A stretch of 64,000 bases of DNA from Acetobacter peroxydans (GTDB taxonomy: Bacteria; Pseudomonadota; Alphaproteobacteria; Acetobacterales; Acetobacteraceae), in NCBI RefSeq assembly GCF_006539345.1, contig NZ_BJMV01000009.1, positions 1 through 64,000 of the forward strand, written 5' to 3'. Shown here piece after piece: positions 44,845 to 54,832 of this stretch (positions are counted from its first letter, which is position 1; each line of letters opens with the position of its first letter). A program made the translations under genes and the position numbers. Below the pieces are notes generated by a model. It made no database searches and was not told where the DNA came from. It saw only the letters and a program-made list of their open reading frames with translations.

Positions 44845-45828
44845 GTGCTGGACAGTTTTGCTTTTCATGCGGGCCAGATGCTGGTGGCGTTGCTGCTGGA
44901 CGGCCTGCTGGGCTGGCCTGCGCCAGTTTTTGCCAGGATCGGGCATCCAGTAAGCTGGATCGGACATATGGTATCCCTACTTGACCGGCAGTGGAACCGT
45001 GACTCCCTTCCGGCCTTGCCGCGCAGGTTGGCGGGCATGGGCGTTGTGGCGCTCGTCGCCGGCTGTGCTGGTGGAATCGGCATAGGGGCGAGCTTCTGGT
45101 TGCCACACGATGCCGCGGGCATTGCTGTAGCCGGGGTGCTGGCATGGCCCCTTCTGGCGGTCCGCTCACTTTACACGCATGTTGAAGCGGTCGCGCGGCC
45201 TCTACGTGCCGGAGATATACCCGGCGCACGCAAGGCAGTGTCCATGATCGTGGGACGAAACTCCGACGCACTCGATGAGAGCGGCATTACCAGGGCCGCA
45301 GTTGAAAGTCTGGCCGAAAATACGTCGGATGGTGTCGTGGCACCACTCTTCTGGGGCGTGCTGCTCGGGCTGCCCGGTCTCTACGCTTACAAGGCCATCA
45401 ACACCATGGATTCCATGATCGCCAACCGCACGCCACGCTACCGGCTGTTCGGCTGGGCAGCCGCCCGCGTGGATGATGTCGTGAACATTCCGCCTGCCCG
45501 GCTATCCGGTCTGCTGTACGCTCTGGCCAGTAAAGCCCCCCTGCGGGCTTTCAGGGTTATGCTGCGTGACGCCCGGCGGCATCGCTCTCCCAACGCCGGT
45601 TGGCCAGAGGCGGCCATGGCAGGCGGCCTTGGCATCCGCCTGTCCGGCCCTCGCCTGTACGCGGAAGGCCCAAGCCGCGATCCCTGGCTGAACGAAGGCG
45701 CGCCGAACCCCGCCCCCGCAGATCTGGCCGCCGGGCTGGCCCTCTACCGGCGGGTTATACTGCTGACTGCTCTGTTACTGCTGCTGCTGTTTTTTACAGG
45801 CAGCCCGCTATACGGAGCAGGCCGGTAA
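44845..45828 (+). CDS. cobD: adenosylcobinamide-phosphate synthase (CbiB/CobD)
   Basis: GTG 44845 starts a 327-residue membrane protein. Typical CobD features: [11 protein letters not shown] near the N-terminus, [52 protein letters not shown] and [34 protein letters not shown]. It attaches aminopropanol phosphate to adenosylcobyric acid, late in B12 assembly, in the inner membrane. Its last 35 bases overlap the convergent cobQ gene. The first gene of the locus on the left; nothing regulatory was recognised in its 250-base upstream gap. Confidence 0.93.
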   Translation: MLDSFAFHAGQMLVALLLDGLLGWPAPVFARIGHPVSWIGHMVSLLDRQWNRDSLPALPRRLAGMGVVALVAGCAGGIGIGASFWLPHDAAGIAVAGVLAWPLLAVRSLYTHVEAVARPLRAGDIPGARKAVSMIVGRNSDALDESGITRAAVESLAENTSDGVVAPLFWGVLLGLPGLYAYKAINTMDSMIANRTPRYRLFGWAAARVDDVVNIPPARLSGLLYALASKAPLRAFRVMLRDARRHRSPNAGWPEAAMAGGLGIRLSGPRLYAEGPSRDPWLNEGAPNPAPADLAAGLALYRRVILLTALLLLLLFFTGSPLYGAGR

Positions 45829-47245
45829 CATCGACATGCCTCTCAATGTGCTCAGCCAAAGAATCGAGCGTCTGTTCCACTCTTTCTGAATACCGCGCTT
45901 TGGATGGCTCCCCTCCGAGGCCAGCGATAAAAGCCGCGCGAAAGCGATCGTCCGTGAACAGACCGTGGAGATACGTGCCGCAGACAAGGCCATCCGGAGA
46001 CTGCGCGCCTTCTGGGCTGCCCTGTACGGCGGCAAAGGGGCGGAGCCGGTCCGGCCCTTCCGTTATGCCGAGGTGGATTTCATACCCTCGCACCGGCTGT
46101 CTGCTGGCGACATGAACCGCGTCCACCAGACTGACGTGCTTTTCCGCCAGCATGGTAGTCTGCACATTGAGCAAACCAAGGCCGGGCGTGGTGCCCGCAG
46201 GGCCTTCCAGCCCCGTAGGGTCGCTAACACTGCGGCCCAGAATCTGATACCCACCGCAAATACCCAGAACACGCCCACCCCGCCGGACATGGGCGGCAAT
46301 GTCGATATCCCACCCCTGTTCGCGCACAAAATCCAAATCGAGACGGGTATTTTTCGTGCCGGGCAGAATGATGAGATCGCAATCCCCGGCAATAGCCTGA
46401 CCCGGCGGCACCATGGTCAGGTCAACGGCTGGCTCCTGCGCCAGAGGGTCCAGATCATCAAAATTGGCAATGCGTGAGAGCATAGGCACAGCCACCTTCA
46501 GCCGCCCCCCTGCGGATGGACGACGCAAATCAAGCGCGTCTTCCGCAGGAAGGGTGCCTGCCTGCGCAAACCATGGCAGCACGCCAAAACCCGCCCACCT
46601 CGTTCGTTGGCTGATCACTGCGTATCCGTCATCAAACAGGCTGGGGTCGCCACGGAACTTATTGACAATGAAGCCTTTTACCATCGCGGCATCGGTGTCA
46701 GACAGAACGGCCTGTGTGCCGACAAGCTGGGCAATCACGCCCCCCCGGTCTATGTCGCCCACAAGAATGACCGGCACGCCGGCTGCGCAGGCGAAGCCCA
46801 TATTCGCAATATCGTTCTGTCGCAGGTTAACCTCGGCCGGACTGCCCGCGCCTTCCACCAGCACAAGCTCATGCGCAGCCCGCAGGCGATGGAAGCTTTC
46901 CAGAACCGATGTCATGAGCGTCGGCTTGAACTGGGTGTAGTCCCGCGCCTGAACTGTGGCCAGCACCTGCCCCTGCACCACGACCTGACTGCCTCGGTCT
47001 GACTCCGGCTTAAGCAGCACCGGGTTCATATCCGTATGCGGGGCAAGGCCGCAGGCCTGCGCCTGAAGCGCCTGTGCGCGGCCTATTTCTCCCCCGTCAG
47101 CGGTTACTGCGGCATTGTTGGACATGTTCTGCGGCTTGAAGGGGGCAACGCGCAGGCCCCGCCGTAGGGCGGCACGGGCAAGACCTGCTACGAAAAGGGA
47201 TTTCCCCACGTTCGAACCGGTTCCCTGAATCATCAGTGCGGGCAT
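45794..47245 (-). CDS. cobQ: adenosylcobyric acid synthase
   Basis: 483 residues, full length. Residues 1-225 are a dethiobiotin-synthetase-like ATPase with P-loop [16 protein letters not shown] and [27 protein letters not shown]. Residues about 250-450 are a class I glutaminase domain with [15 protein letters not shown] (nucleophile Cys) and YEIHLG; the catalytic His is in YLHGLF. It amidates four side chains of adenosyl-cobyrinic acid a,c-diamide. It follows cobO by 11 bases on the same strand, and GAGGA precedes its ATG. Confidence 0.95.
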   Translation of the reverse strand: MPALMIQGTGSNVGKSLFVAGLARAALRRGLRVAPFKPQNMSNNAAVTADGGEIGRAQALQAQACGLAPHTDMNPVLLKPESDRGSQVVVQGQVLATVQARDYTQFKPTLMTSVLESFHRLRAAHELVLVEGAGSPAEVNLRQNDIANMGFACAAGVPVILVGDIDRGGVIAQLVGTQAVLSDTDAAMVKGFIVNKFRGDPSLFDDGYAVISQRTRWAGFGVLPWFAQAGTLPAEDALDLRRPSAGGRLKVAVPMLSRIANFDDLDPLAQEPAVDLTMVPPGQAIAGDCDLIILPGTKNTRLDLDFVREQGWDIDIAAHVRRGGRVLGICGGYQILGRSVSDPTGLEGPAGTTPGLGLLNVQTTMLAEKHVSLVDAVHVASRQPVRGYEIHLGITEGPDRLRPFAAVQGSPEGAQSPDGLVCGTYLHGLFTDDRFRAAFIAGLGGEPSKARYSERVEQTLDSLAEHIERHVDVTGLLRIAGCL

Positions 47246-47256
47246 GGCTGGCGTCC

Positions 47257-47931
47257 TCAGAACTCGACACCGGGCTGGGCCTTGATGCCCGCGCGGAATG
47301 GATGTTTGACCAGCGCCATCTCTGTAACCAGATCGGCCAGTTCCATCAATTCCGGCTTGGCATTACGGCCTGTCAGCACAACGTGGGTCAGAGGTGGTTT
47401 TTCTTCACGCAGGAAGGTCAGCACCTCTTCGACAGGCAGGTAATCATACCGCAGGGCGATATTGATCTCATCCAGCAGAACCATACGGATAGCAGGATTG
47501 CGGATCAGTTCCTTGGCTTTTTCCCACCCCCTGCGGGCGGCGGCGATATCGCGTTCCCTGTCCTGTGTCTCCCAGGTAAACCCCTCGCCCATGGCGTAAA
47601 ACTGGCATAGCCCTGCAAAATGCGTCTCAATCAGGCGGCGCTCTCCGGTATCCCATCCTCCTTTAATGAACTGCACAACAGCGCAGGGCATCTCATGGGC
47701 GATACAGCGCAGGATCATGCCAAAACCCGAGGAAGACTTGCCCTTGCCTGCCCCGGTATGCACGATCACAAGCCCTTTCTCCCCTTCCTTGGTGGCCATC
47801 ATGCGGTCTCGTGCCGCTTTGATGCGCGCCATTTTCTGGGCGTGCAGGGCAACGTCATCCGTCGTGGTGGGGGCGTTTTCTGGCTGGGGCAAAGGCGCGG
47901 GCATAAATTCAGCGATTTCCGGTCTGGTCAA
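47257..47931 (-). CDS. cobO: cob(I)yrinic acid a,c-diamide adenosyltransferase
   Basis: 224 residues of the CobO/BtuR family. The P-loop [20 protein letters not shown] is followed by [32 protein letters not shown] and [23 protein letters not shown], then a C-terminal [16 protein letters not shown] that is the family signature ending. It transfers the 5'-deoxyadenosyl group from ATP to the cobalt of the corrin. The first gene of a two-gene operon with cobQ; divergent from the riboswitch-controlled cobW operon. Confidence 0.95.
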   Translation of the reverse strand: MTRPEIAEFMPAPLPQPENAPTTTDDVALHAQKMARIKAARDRMMATKEGEKGLVIVHTGAGKGKSSSGFGMILRCIAHEMPCAVVQFIKGGWDTGERRLIETHFAGLCQFYAMGEGFTWETQDRERDIAAARRGWEKAKELIRNPAIRMVLLDEINIALRYDYLPVEEVLTFLREEKPPLTHVVLTGRNAKPELMELADLVTEMALVKHPFRAGIKAQPGVEF

Positions 47932-47977
47932 AAAGTGCCGTCAGCTTGACAGATGCTGCCTGCTAGCTCAATCCACT

Positions 47978-48185
47978 CAGGCTGGTTCCTGTCTCTGCCA
48001 TTGTGGTGGATACAGGCGAAGAGGGAATGCAGAAGAGACCGGGCCACCCGTTCTCGATAACGCAGCCGCCCCCGCGACCGTCAGCAGATCAGGCTTTCCT
48101 CTCAGGCCACTGAACGCAGGTTCGGGAAGGCGGGAAAGCCGTGGGTGTTTGCACGCTCGGATCTGTCAGCCGGGAGACCTGCCAG
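47978..48185 (+). promoter_or_regulatory. cobalamin (B12) riboswitch
   Basis: Conserved blocks occur in order: GGCTGGTTCCTGTC (near 47980), AGAGGGAATGCAGA, GCAGCCGCCCCCGCGACCGT (the core GCCCCCGC), GGCCACTGAACGC, TTCGGGAAGGCGG and a final CAGCCGGGAGACCTGCC (the B12 box region, ending about 48184). The element binds adenosylcobalamin and represses downstream genes. About 120 bases of expression platform with GC-rich hairpins separate it from the DUF1636 gene. TTGACA at 47946-47951 could be its -35. Confidence 0.92.
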
Positions 48186-48307
48186 CACGGACTGAACGGA
48201 CAGCCGGGGTGTGCTGTGGCCGGATGCTCAGCCTCGTGCGCCCTCCGTGCGGGCTGAACCTTGCCATGCCCACGCCCTGCCCCATGATAGACAAGGGCGC
48301 AGAACAG

Positions 48308-48715
48308 ATGGCAGAAGACTCACCTCCCGCGCAGACAGTGCTGTATGTCTGTTCAACCTGCCGGGCTGGTATGCCTTTGCAGGAAGGGCAGCCTGTGGCG
48401 GGTGCTCGCCTGCTGGCCGCCCTGCAAAATGCCGTAGAAACGCTCCCTGAAGCCCCCCAAAGCCAGCAGCAGCCAATCATCCGCGCGGTGGAATGTCTCT
48501 CGGCCTGCGCACGCGGGTGCGCCATTGCGCTCGCCCGCCCCGGTTCATGGACATATGTCTATGGTGATCTGAGCGAGGCCGATACCGCAGATATTCTGCT
48601 TGGTGCGCAGGGGTACTGCGCCAGTGCCGACGGCATTCCGCCGTGGCGGGAGCGCCCTGCGATTTTCCGCAAGCAATGCGTTGCCCGTATTCCGCCACAG
48701 GAGATTGCACAATGA
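48308..48715 (+). CDS. DUF1636 ferredoxin-like metal-binding protein
   Basis: Starts considered: ATG 48266, 48284 and 48308. I chose 48308 (135 residues), where the conserved part begins. Motifs: VLYVCSTCRAG (CxxC), AVECLSACARGCAIALARPGSWTYVYGDL, a four-Cys arrangement like thioredoxin-like [2Fe-2S] ferredoxins. DUF1636 proteins commonly accompany cobW in B12 loci; their role is unproven, metal delivery being an inference. First gene after the riboswitch; its stop overlaps the cobW start (ATGA). Confidence 0.8.
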   Translation: MAEDSPPAQTVLYVCSTCRAGMPLQEGQPVAGARLLAALQNAVETLPEAPQSQQQPIIRAVECLSACARGCAIALARPGSWTYVYGDLSEADTADILLGAQGYCASADGIPPWRERPAIFRKQCVARIPPQEIAQ

Positions 48716-49770
48716 CCTCCCTTGCCAAAATTCCCGTCACCGTTGTCACCGGCTTTCTGGGGGCGGGTAAAACCACCCTTATCCGCCATCTGTTGCAAAA
48801 CCCCGGCGGGCGCAGGCTGGCCGTGCTGGTGAATGAATTCGGCACGGTTGGTGTAGACGGCGAAATCCTGCGCACCTGCGCCGACGCAAACTGCCCAGAA
48901 ACTGCGATTGTAGAACTGGCCAATGGTTGTATCTGCTGCACGGTTGCGGATGATTTCATCCCAACGGTCGAAAAGCTCATGGCCCTGCCCCAGAAGCCCG
49001 ACCATATCCTGATCGAAACCTCAGGTCTGGCGCTGCCCAAGCCGCTGCTCAAGGCGTTTGACTGGCCCTCCATCCGCTCACGCATTACGGTCGATGGCGT
49101 GATTGCACTGGCTGACGCGGAAGCGGTAGCCGCCGGGCGTTTTGCCCCAGACCCTGCCGCCGTGGACGCCCAGCGCGCACAGGATGACAGCCTAGACCAT
49201 GACACTCCGCTGGCTGAAGTTTTCGAAGATCAGATCGCCTGTGCCGATCTCGTGCTGCTGACCAAGGCTGATCTTGTGGATGCGCCGACACTGGACGCAG
49301 CGCGTGCGGTCATTCTAGCTGAGGCGTCGCGCCCTCTGCCCATTCTGGCTGTCCGTGACGGCGCCATTGACCCCTCCGTTATTCTGGGCCTGAACGCAGC
49401 CGCGGAAGATGATCTCGCCGCCCGGCCCTCGCACCATGATGGTGCGGACGAACACGAACATGAGGATTTCGACAGCACGGTTATAACCCTGCCCGAGATT
49501 GATGACCCCGAGGTACTGGCGCAGGCTATCATCCGTCTTGCACGGGAACAGGATATCCTGCGTGTGAAAGGGTATGTCGCGGTTCGGGGCAAGCCCATGC
49601 GGCTTCTGGTTCAGGCCGTTGGGGCGCGAGTGCGCCACCAGTTCGATCAGCCATGGGGCAGCCGTCCGCGTGAAGGGAAGCTTGTCGTCATTGCCGAACA
49701 TGACCATCTGAACCCGCAGGCCGTGCAGGCGGTTCTGCGCGAGGTAAGCTTGCTGGCGCAAGCGGGCTAA
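48712..49770 (+). CDS. cobW: CobW GTP-dependent metallochaperone
   Basis: 352 residues from ATG 48712. A COG0523 GTPase: Walker A GFLGAGKTTLIRHLL (residues about 16), the metal-binding CxCC motif NGCICCTVAD, ETSGLALPKPLL, and TKADLVDAP (base recognition). A His/Glu-rich stretch (HHDGADEHEHED) precedes the CobW C-terminal domain, which has RVKGYVAVRGKPMRLLVQAVG. It is believed to supply Co(II) for the CobN chelatase, which is encoded next, 20 bases downstream. Confidence 0.93.
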   Translation: MTSLAKIPVTVVTGFLGAGKTTLIRHLLQNPGGRRLAVLVNEFGTVGVDGEILRTCADANCPETAIVELANGCICCTVADDFIPTVEKLMALPQKPDHILIETSGLALPKPLLKAFDWPSIRSRITVDGVIALADAEAVAAGRFAPDPAAVDAQRAQDDSLDHDTPLAEVFEDQIACADLVLLTKADLVDAPTLDAARAVILAEASRPLPILAVRDGAIDPSVILGLNAAAEDDLAARPSHHDGADEHEHEDFDSTVITLPEIDDPEVLAQAIIRLAREQDILRVKGYVAVRGKPMRLLVQAVGARVRHQFDQPWGSRPREGKLVVIAEHDHLNPQAVQAVLREVSLLAQAG

Positions 49771-49790
49771 GCGTAACCGGGGCCGAGGCA

Positions 49791-52700
49791 ATGCACGTCA
49801 TCTTTCGTGAAAACCGGGGGCTGGATGGGCTGGAAAACGCCACAGACCTCGGCCAGAGCCCTGCCCCACTTGTTGTCCTGTCCTTTTCGGACAGCGATCT
49901 GAGCGCATTCGCGGCCGGTTGGCAGGCAGGACAGGACACCCTGCCCGCGCTGCGTCTAGCCAATCTTGCCGCCCTGAAACACCCGCTCAGTGTCGATACG
50001 TATATCGAACGTACCCTGTCAGGCTGCCGGGCGGTTCTGGTGCGGCTCATTGGTGGAGCGGCCTACTGGCGCTACGGGCTAGAACAACTCAATGCTCTGG
50101 CCCGTTCGAACGGGATGGCGTTAGCCGTTATCCCCGCTGATGGTCGGGCAGATCCGACGCTTGACGCACTTTCCACCGTCCCCACCGAAAGCCTGTGTAG
50201 TCTCACCCGTCTGTGCGATACAGGTGGGGCTACTGCCGCCCACGCGGCGCTTTGCCTGCTGGCGCAAACCGCAGGGCTACCCGCGCCGCTGGCAGCCACA
50301 GTGCCAGCCATACCGGACTGTGGCTGGTACCAGCCGCATAGTGGCGTTGTTTCCGCGCCGCCAGAAGGAACAGGCCCTCTGGCGGTGATCGTGTTCTACC
50401 GGGCCTATCTGACCAGCGCTGATACGGCCCCTATTGATGCACTGGCAGCAGCCCTGCGCGCACGAGGGTTCCGTGTCGCAGGTGTATTCGCGCCTTCGCT
50501 CAAAGGCTCCGCCGCACCATGGCTACGGGCAGCACTCATGCAGGCGGCACCGGCGGTTATTGTCAATGCCACTGCTTTTTCCGGGCAGGATGCGGCGGGG
50601 GCCTCTCCGCTGGACGCGCCGGGCTGTCCCGTTTTCCAGATAGCACTGGCCACCAGCAGCCAGCAGGATTGGGAGGATGCCGAGCGCGGTCTTTCGCCGG
50701 CGGATCTGGCCATGCACGTCGTTCTGCCGGAAGTAGACGGCCGGATCATAGCCGGTGTGGCAAGCTTCAAGGCGCTTGAAGCCCCGGACCCGAACCTTCA
50801 ATTCGCACGAGCCCTGCATCACCCTGTTCCAGACAGAATCGAGGCCATTGCGAATAAGGTGGCAGCCTGGCACAGGCTGGCCATAACGCCGAACCACGAC
50901 CGCGCCATCGCGTTCGTCCTGTCCACCTATCCGGGCCGGACAGACCAGATGGCCCATGCCGTGGGGCTGGATGCCCTTGCCTCCACCGAGGCCATGCTGA
51001 CAACGCTCGCCGCAGAAGGCTACACGGTTACGGAGGGGGACAAACCCCTATCCACAGCCTTGTCCAGACAAAAAGCCATCTGGCCTGTCACGGCTTATAA
51101 AGCCGCGCTGCAAGGCCTGCCACCCAGCCTGCGGGAACAGCTTGTACAGATATGGGGCGAGCCGGAACAGGACCCTGCCGTAAGCAACGGCGCGTTCCAT
51201 TTCGCACTCACGCGCCGGGGCCATATGCTGGTGGCACTACAGCCCGAGCGGGGCCGCCATACTGAACGTGACGCCGATTACCACGATACCGCGCGCATCC
51301 CATGCCATGCCTACGTCGCGTTTTATCTCTGGCTGCATCAACAGGGCCTCCATGCGCTGGTTCATGTCGGTGCACATGGCACACTGGAATGGCTGCCTGG
51401 CAAAGCTGTGGCCCTGTCGCAAACCTGCTGGCCCGAAGTTCTCTGCGGGGCCGTGCCTGTTATCTATCCGTTTATCGTCAATGACCCCGGCGAAGCCGCT
51501 CAAGCCCGGCGGCGAATTGGTGCCCTTACGCTTGGCCATCTGCCCCCGGCCATGGTGCAGGCCAATGTCCCCGAAGGTTTGCTGCACCTCGAACGGCTGC
51601 TGGATGAATACGCAACGGCGGACGGGCTTGACCCGGCTCGCCGCAACCGGCTGATCCCCCTTATCCGCGCAGAGGCCCGTGCGACCGGGGTGGAAGCTGA
51701 TCTGGGGCTGGATGCGGCGGCAAGTCCGGCGGAAGCCATGGTCCGTATTGACCGCTTTGTGTGCGACCTGAAGGAAAGCCAGTTTGGAGAGGGCCTGCAC
51801 GTTTACGGGCAGGGCGAAGGGGAAAACCGGGGTCTTTTGCGCGCTTTGGCAGGCTTTCGGGTCGAAGCAGGGCCCTCCGGCGCGCCCGCGCGTGGGCGTA
51901 CGGATGTCTTGCCTACAGGGCGTAATCTATACGCAGTTGACCCGCGCGCCGTGCCCAGCCGGGCGGCCCACGCGCAGGGCGTGAAACTGGCCGAGGAGTT
52001 CCTTCGCCGCCACCTGCAGGACCATGGTGACTGGCCAAAAGGGCTGGTTATAGACCTGTGGGGCTCTGCCACCATGCGCACGGCGGGGGAAGAATTTGCC
52101 ATGGCGCTGCATCTCGCCGGGCTGGCCCCCCTGTGGGAGCCCGCTTCGGAACGGGTATCGGGGTTCGAAATCCTGCCCCCGGTGCTGCTGGAACGACCGC
52201 GGATTGATGTCACGCTCCGTGTATCCGGCCTGTTCCGGGATATTTTCCCCGATCTGGCTCGGCTGTTTGATGCCGCGACCAACGCCTTGGCCGAGCGTAC
52301 GACTGAGGACATGCCGGACAACCCCTATCGTCGGCGCGTTCCCCGCGTTTTTGGCCCTCGCCCCGGCACCTACGGCTTGTCCATGGCTGATCCGGTGGAG
52401 CAGTTGGATGAACAGAGCCGCCACGCTGCGGGAGAAGCCTGGCTAAGAGCTTCCGAATGGAGCATGGATGCAACAGGCGCCATCACGCGCGACCGTGCAG
52501 CGCTGGAAGAACGGCTGCGCACAACCGATACATTTGCCCATATTCAGGACCTACCGGAAACGGATCTGCTGCTGGCGCGTGATTACGCGGCCCATGAAGG
52601 TGGTTTTTCAGCAGCCATGTCTTCTCTCGGGTGTGCCCAGCCCGCGCAGTATCACCTCGACACCACCCGCGCGGACAGGCCGCAGGCCCGGACGTTGGGG

Positions 52701-53030
52701 GAAGAACTGGCCCGCATTGTCCGCGCACGGGCGACAAGCCCGGTCTGGACGGCAGGGATGATGCGCCATGGCTTTCGCGGCGCGGCCGAAATCACCGCCA
52801 CACTGGACAACCTTGCCGCCTTTGCCCACCTGACCCGACAGGTACCCGCCCACCTGTTCGATCTGTATTTTGAGGCAACGCTGGGACGGGACGACGTACC
52901 CGCCTTCATGGAGCGGGAAAACCCCGCGGCTCTGGCGCAACTGCGCGAACGCTTTCAGGCTCTGGCAACGTCAGGCCTGTGGCAAACCCGCAGCAACTCC
53001 ATACACGCCAGACTGGACGCCCTCAGTTAA
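49791..53030 (+). CDS. cobN: aerobic cobaltochelatase subunit CobN
   Basis: 1079 residues, somewhat short for CobN (often 1100-1270) but with all blocks: VHVGAHGTLEWLPGKAVALS, WPEVLCGAVPVIYPFIVNDPGEAAQARRR, DGLDPARRNRLI, DLWGSATMRTAGEEFAMALHLAG and PRIDVTLRVSGLFRDIFPDLARLFD. It is the large corrin-binding subunit that, with CobS and CobT and ATP, inserts cobalt into hydrogenobyrinic acid a,c-diamide. CobS and CobT are not in the window. The stop overlaps the start of cobG (TAATG). Confidence 0.94.
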   Translation: MHVIFRENRGLDGLENATDLGQSPAPLVVLSFSDSDLSAFAAGWQAGQDTLPALRLANLAALKHPLSVDTYIERTLSGCRAVLVRLIGGAAYWRYGLEQLNALARSNGMALAVIPADGRADPTLDALSTVPTESLCSLTRLCDTGGATAAHAALCLLAQTAGLPAPLAATVPAIPDCGWYQPHSGVVSAPPEGTGPLAVIVFYRAYLTSADTAPIDALAAALRARGFRVAGVFAPSLKGSAAPWLRAALMQAAPAVIVNATAFSGQDAAGASPLDAPGCPVFQIALATSSQQDWEDAERGLSPADLAMHVVLPEVDGRIIAGVASFKALEAPDPNLQFARALHHPVPDRIEAIANKVAAWHRLAITPNHDRAIAFVLSTYPGRTDQMAHAVGLDALASTEAMLTTLAAEGYTVTEGDKPLSTALSRQKAIWPVTAYKAALQGLPPSLREQLVQIWGEPEQDPAVSNGAFHFALTRRGHMLVALQPERGRHTERDADYHDTARIPCHAYVAFYLWLHQQGLHALVHVGAHGTLEWLPGKAVALSQTCWPEVLCGAVPVIYPFIVNDPGEAAQARRRIGALTLGHLPPAMVQANVPEGLLHLERLLDEYATADGLDPARRNRLIPLIRAEARATGVEADLGLDAAASPAEAMVRIDRFVCDLKESQFGEGLHVYGQGEGENRGLLRALAGFRVEAGPSGAPARGRTDVLPTGRNLYAVDPRAVPSRAAHAQGVKLAEEFLRRHLQDHGDWPKGLVIDLWGSATMRTAGEEFAMALHLAGLAPLWEPASERVSGFEILPPVLLERPRIDVTLRVSGLFRDIFPDLARLFDAATNALAERTTEDMPDNPYRRRVPRVFGPRPGTYGLSMADPVEQLDEQSRHAAGEAWLRASEWSMDATGAITRDRAALEERLRTTDTFAHIQDLPETDLLLARDYAAHEGGFSAAMSSLGCAQPAQYHLDTTRADRPQARTLGEELARIVRARATSPVWTAGMMRHGFRGAAEITATLDNLAAFAHLTRQVPAHLFDLYFEATLGRDDVPAFMERENPAALAQLRERFQALATSGLWQTRSNSIHARLDALS

Positions 53031-54199
53031 TGTCCGCTCCCCCGCCACCGATCATCAAGGGATGGTGCCCCGGCGCTCTGCGCCCCATGCAGTCAGGCGA
53101 TGGATTGGTGGTGCGCGTGCGCCCGCATGGCGGCTGTTTGTCGCGCGCGCAGGTTGCTGGGCTGGCTGAACTGGCGCAGGTTCACGGCAACGGACTGATT
53201 GATTTCTCGGCGCGCGCCAACCTGCAACTGCGCGGGATCACGCCGGAAGGCCATGCCGCCGTACTGGGGGGCCTGAACGCCCTTGGCCTGCTCGACCCTG
53301 ACCCGGAGACGGAATCTGCACGCAATATTATGGTTACGCCCTTCCGGCAGTCGAGCGACGGCACCATCGCGCTGGCGCGAGCGCTTGAAACCAGACTGGG
53401 GCACGCCGTAACGCACGAAGGCCTTCGGCTGCCGGGAAAGTTCGGCTTCTCGGTGGACTGTGCAGGCTCGCCGGTTCTGCGTCAGGCCTCGGCGGATATC
53501 CGCCTTGAACGAACGCCCTCAGGAGCCCTGCTCCTCTACCCGGATGGCGCGGACAAGGGCAGGCTGGTGGAAGACCACGAGGCCGCCGAACAGGCCGTAA
53601 CGCTGGCAAACTGGTTCGTGCGCAGTGGCGGCACGTGCAACGGCCGGGGCCGCATGGCAGCTCATGTGCGCCGCACTCCCCTGCCGCCGGGATATGACGT
53701 GGCGGTGCCTGATTTCCCTCCCTTTGTCGCCCGGCCCGGTCCCACTCCGGGTGGGTGGATGGCCGGACTGGCCTTCGGGCAGTGCACTGCGGCGACACTG
53801 TCAGCACTGGCCACCATGGCTCCTTTGCGCCTGACACCGTGGCGGATGATTGTGGCAGAGGGCCTGAGCGCGCCACCGTCTCTTGTTGACCTGCTGCCCG
53901 CTGACGATCCCCTCCTGAGGGTGGCCGCCTGTACGGGTGCGCCCGCCTGCCCGCAGGCCTTGGCACCCGTGCGGACACTGGCGACTGACCTGGCGCCGCA
54001 CGTACCTGCTCATACATTCCTGCATGTTTCAGGCTGCGCCAAAGGGTGCGCCCATCCACAGGCGGCACCATTGACACTGGTGGCACAGCCTGAGGGGTTT
54101 GCTCTCATCCGCCATGGCACTACAACAGACCAACCCATAGCCTGTAACCTTTCCGCCGAACTGCTACGCACCCACCCCGAGTTGATGACCAAGGACTGA
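53030..54199 (+). CDS. cobG: precorrin-3B synthase
   Basis: ATG 53030 overlapping the cobN stop gives 389 residues. It resembles half-repeats of nitrite/sulfite reductase: DFSARANLQLRGI, VMVTPFRQ-like NIMVTPFRQ, LPGKFGFSVDCAG, and two cluster-binding pairs CTGAPACPQ and CAKGCAHPQ. CobG uses O2 to hydroxylate precorrin-3A and form its gamma-lactone, so the pathway here is the oxygen-dependent one. The next gene starts at its stop (TGATG). Confidence 0.88.
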   Translation: MSAPPPPIIKGWCPGALRPMQSGDGLVVRVRPHGGCLSRAQVAGLAELAQVHGNGLIDFSARANLQLRGITPEGHAAVLGGLNALGLLDPDPETESARNIMVTPFRQSSDGTIALARALETRLGHAVTHEGLRLPGKFGFSVDCAGSPVLRQASADIRLERTPSGALLLYPDGADKGRLVEDHEAAEQAVTLANWFVRSGGTCNGRGRMAAHVRRTPLPPGYDVAVPDFPPFVARPGPTPGGWMAGLAFGQCTAATLSALATMAPLRLTPWRMIVAEGLSAPPSLVDLLPADDPLLRVAACTGAPACPQALAPVRTLATDLAPHVPAHTFLHVSGCAKGCAHPQAAPLTLVAQPEGFALIRHGTTTDQPIACNLSAELLRTHPELMTKD

Positions 54200-54828
54200 T
54201 GCCCCACCACTTTGAAACCGATGGCGCGGCCATCTACCGCCAGTCTTTTTCCATCATCCGGGCAGAGGCCATGCTGGATGGCCTGAGCGCGGCAGAGGAA
54301 CAGGTTGTCGTGCGCATGATTCATGCCGCAGGCATGGTCGGACTGGAAAAAAGCATCGTCTTCACGCCCGGCATGGCAGAAACAGCCAGAGCGGCTCTCA
54401 GGGCTGGCGCCCCCATTCTGTGTGATGTGCGCATGGTGTCTGAAGGCATTACCCGCTCGCGCCTGCCCGCACAGAACCAGATTATGTGCACCCTGCAGGA
54501 CCCCGCCGTGCCTGGGCTTGCGCAAAGCCTGCGTACGACCCGTTCCGCCGCCGCCGTCGAATTATGGCGCCCCTTCCTCGGCGGGAGCATTGTTGCCATC
54601 GGGAACGCGCCGACAGCCCTCTTTCATCTGCTGAACATGCTTGAAGACCCCGCCTGCCCCCGGCCTGCCGCCATTATCGGCTGTCCGGTGGGTTTTGTCG
54701 GGGCGGCGGAATCCAAGGAAGCTCTAATGGCTGACGCCCCCTGCCCGGCCATGATCGTACGCGGCAGGCTGGGAGGATCGGCCATGACGGTTGCTGCCAT
54801 CAATGCGCTGGCCTGCGACAGGGAGTAA
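54199..54828 (+). CDS. cobH: precorrin-8X methylmutase
   Basis: 209 residues, the standard size. VVVRMIHAAGMVGLEKSIVF contains the catalytic His, and CDVRMVSEGITRSRLPAQNQIMC, WRPFLGGSIVAIGNAPTALFHLL and PAAIIGCPVGFVGAAESKEAL follow as in CobH/CbiC. It moves a methyl group from C11 to C12 to give hydrogenobyrinic acid. Coupled to cobG by a one-base overlap and followed by cobI after 4 bases. Confidence 0.95.
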   Translation: MPHHFETDGAAIYRQSFSIIRAEAMLDGLSAAEEQVVVRMIHAAGMVGLEKSIVFTPGMAETARAALRAGAPILCDVRMVSEGITRSRLPAQNQIMCTLQDPAVPGLAQSLRTTRSAAAVELWRPFLGGSIVAIGNAPTALFHLLNMLEDPACPRPAAIIGCPVGFVGAAESKEALMADAPCPAMIVRGRLGGSAMTVAAINALACDRE

Positions 54829-54832
54829 CCTC

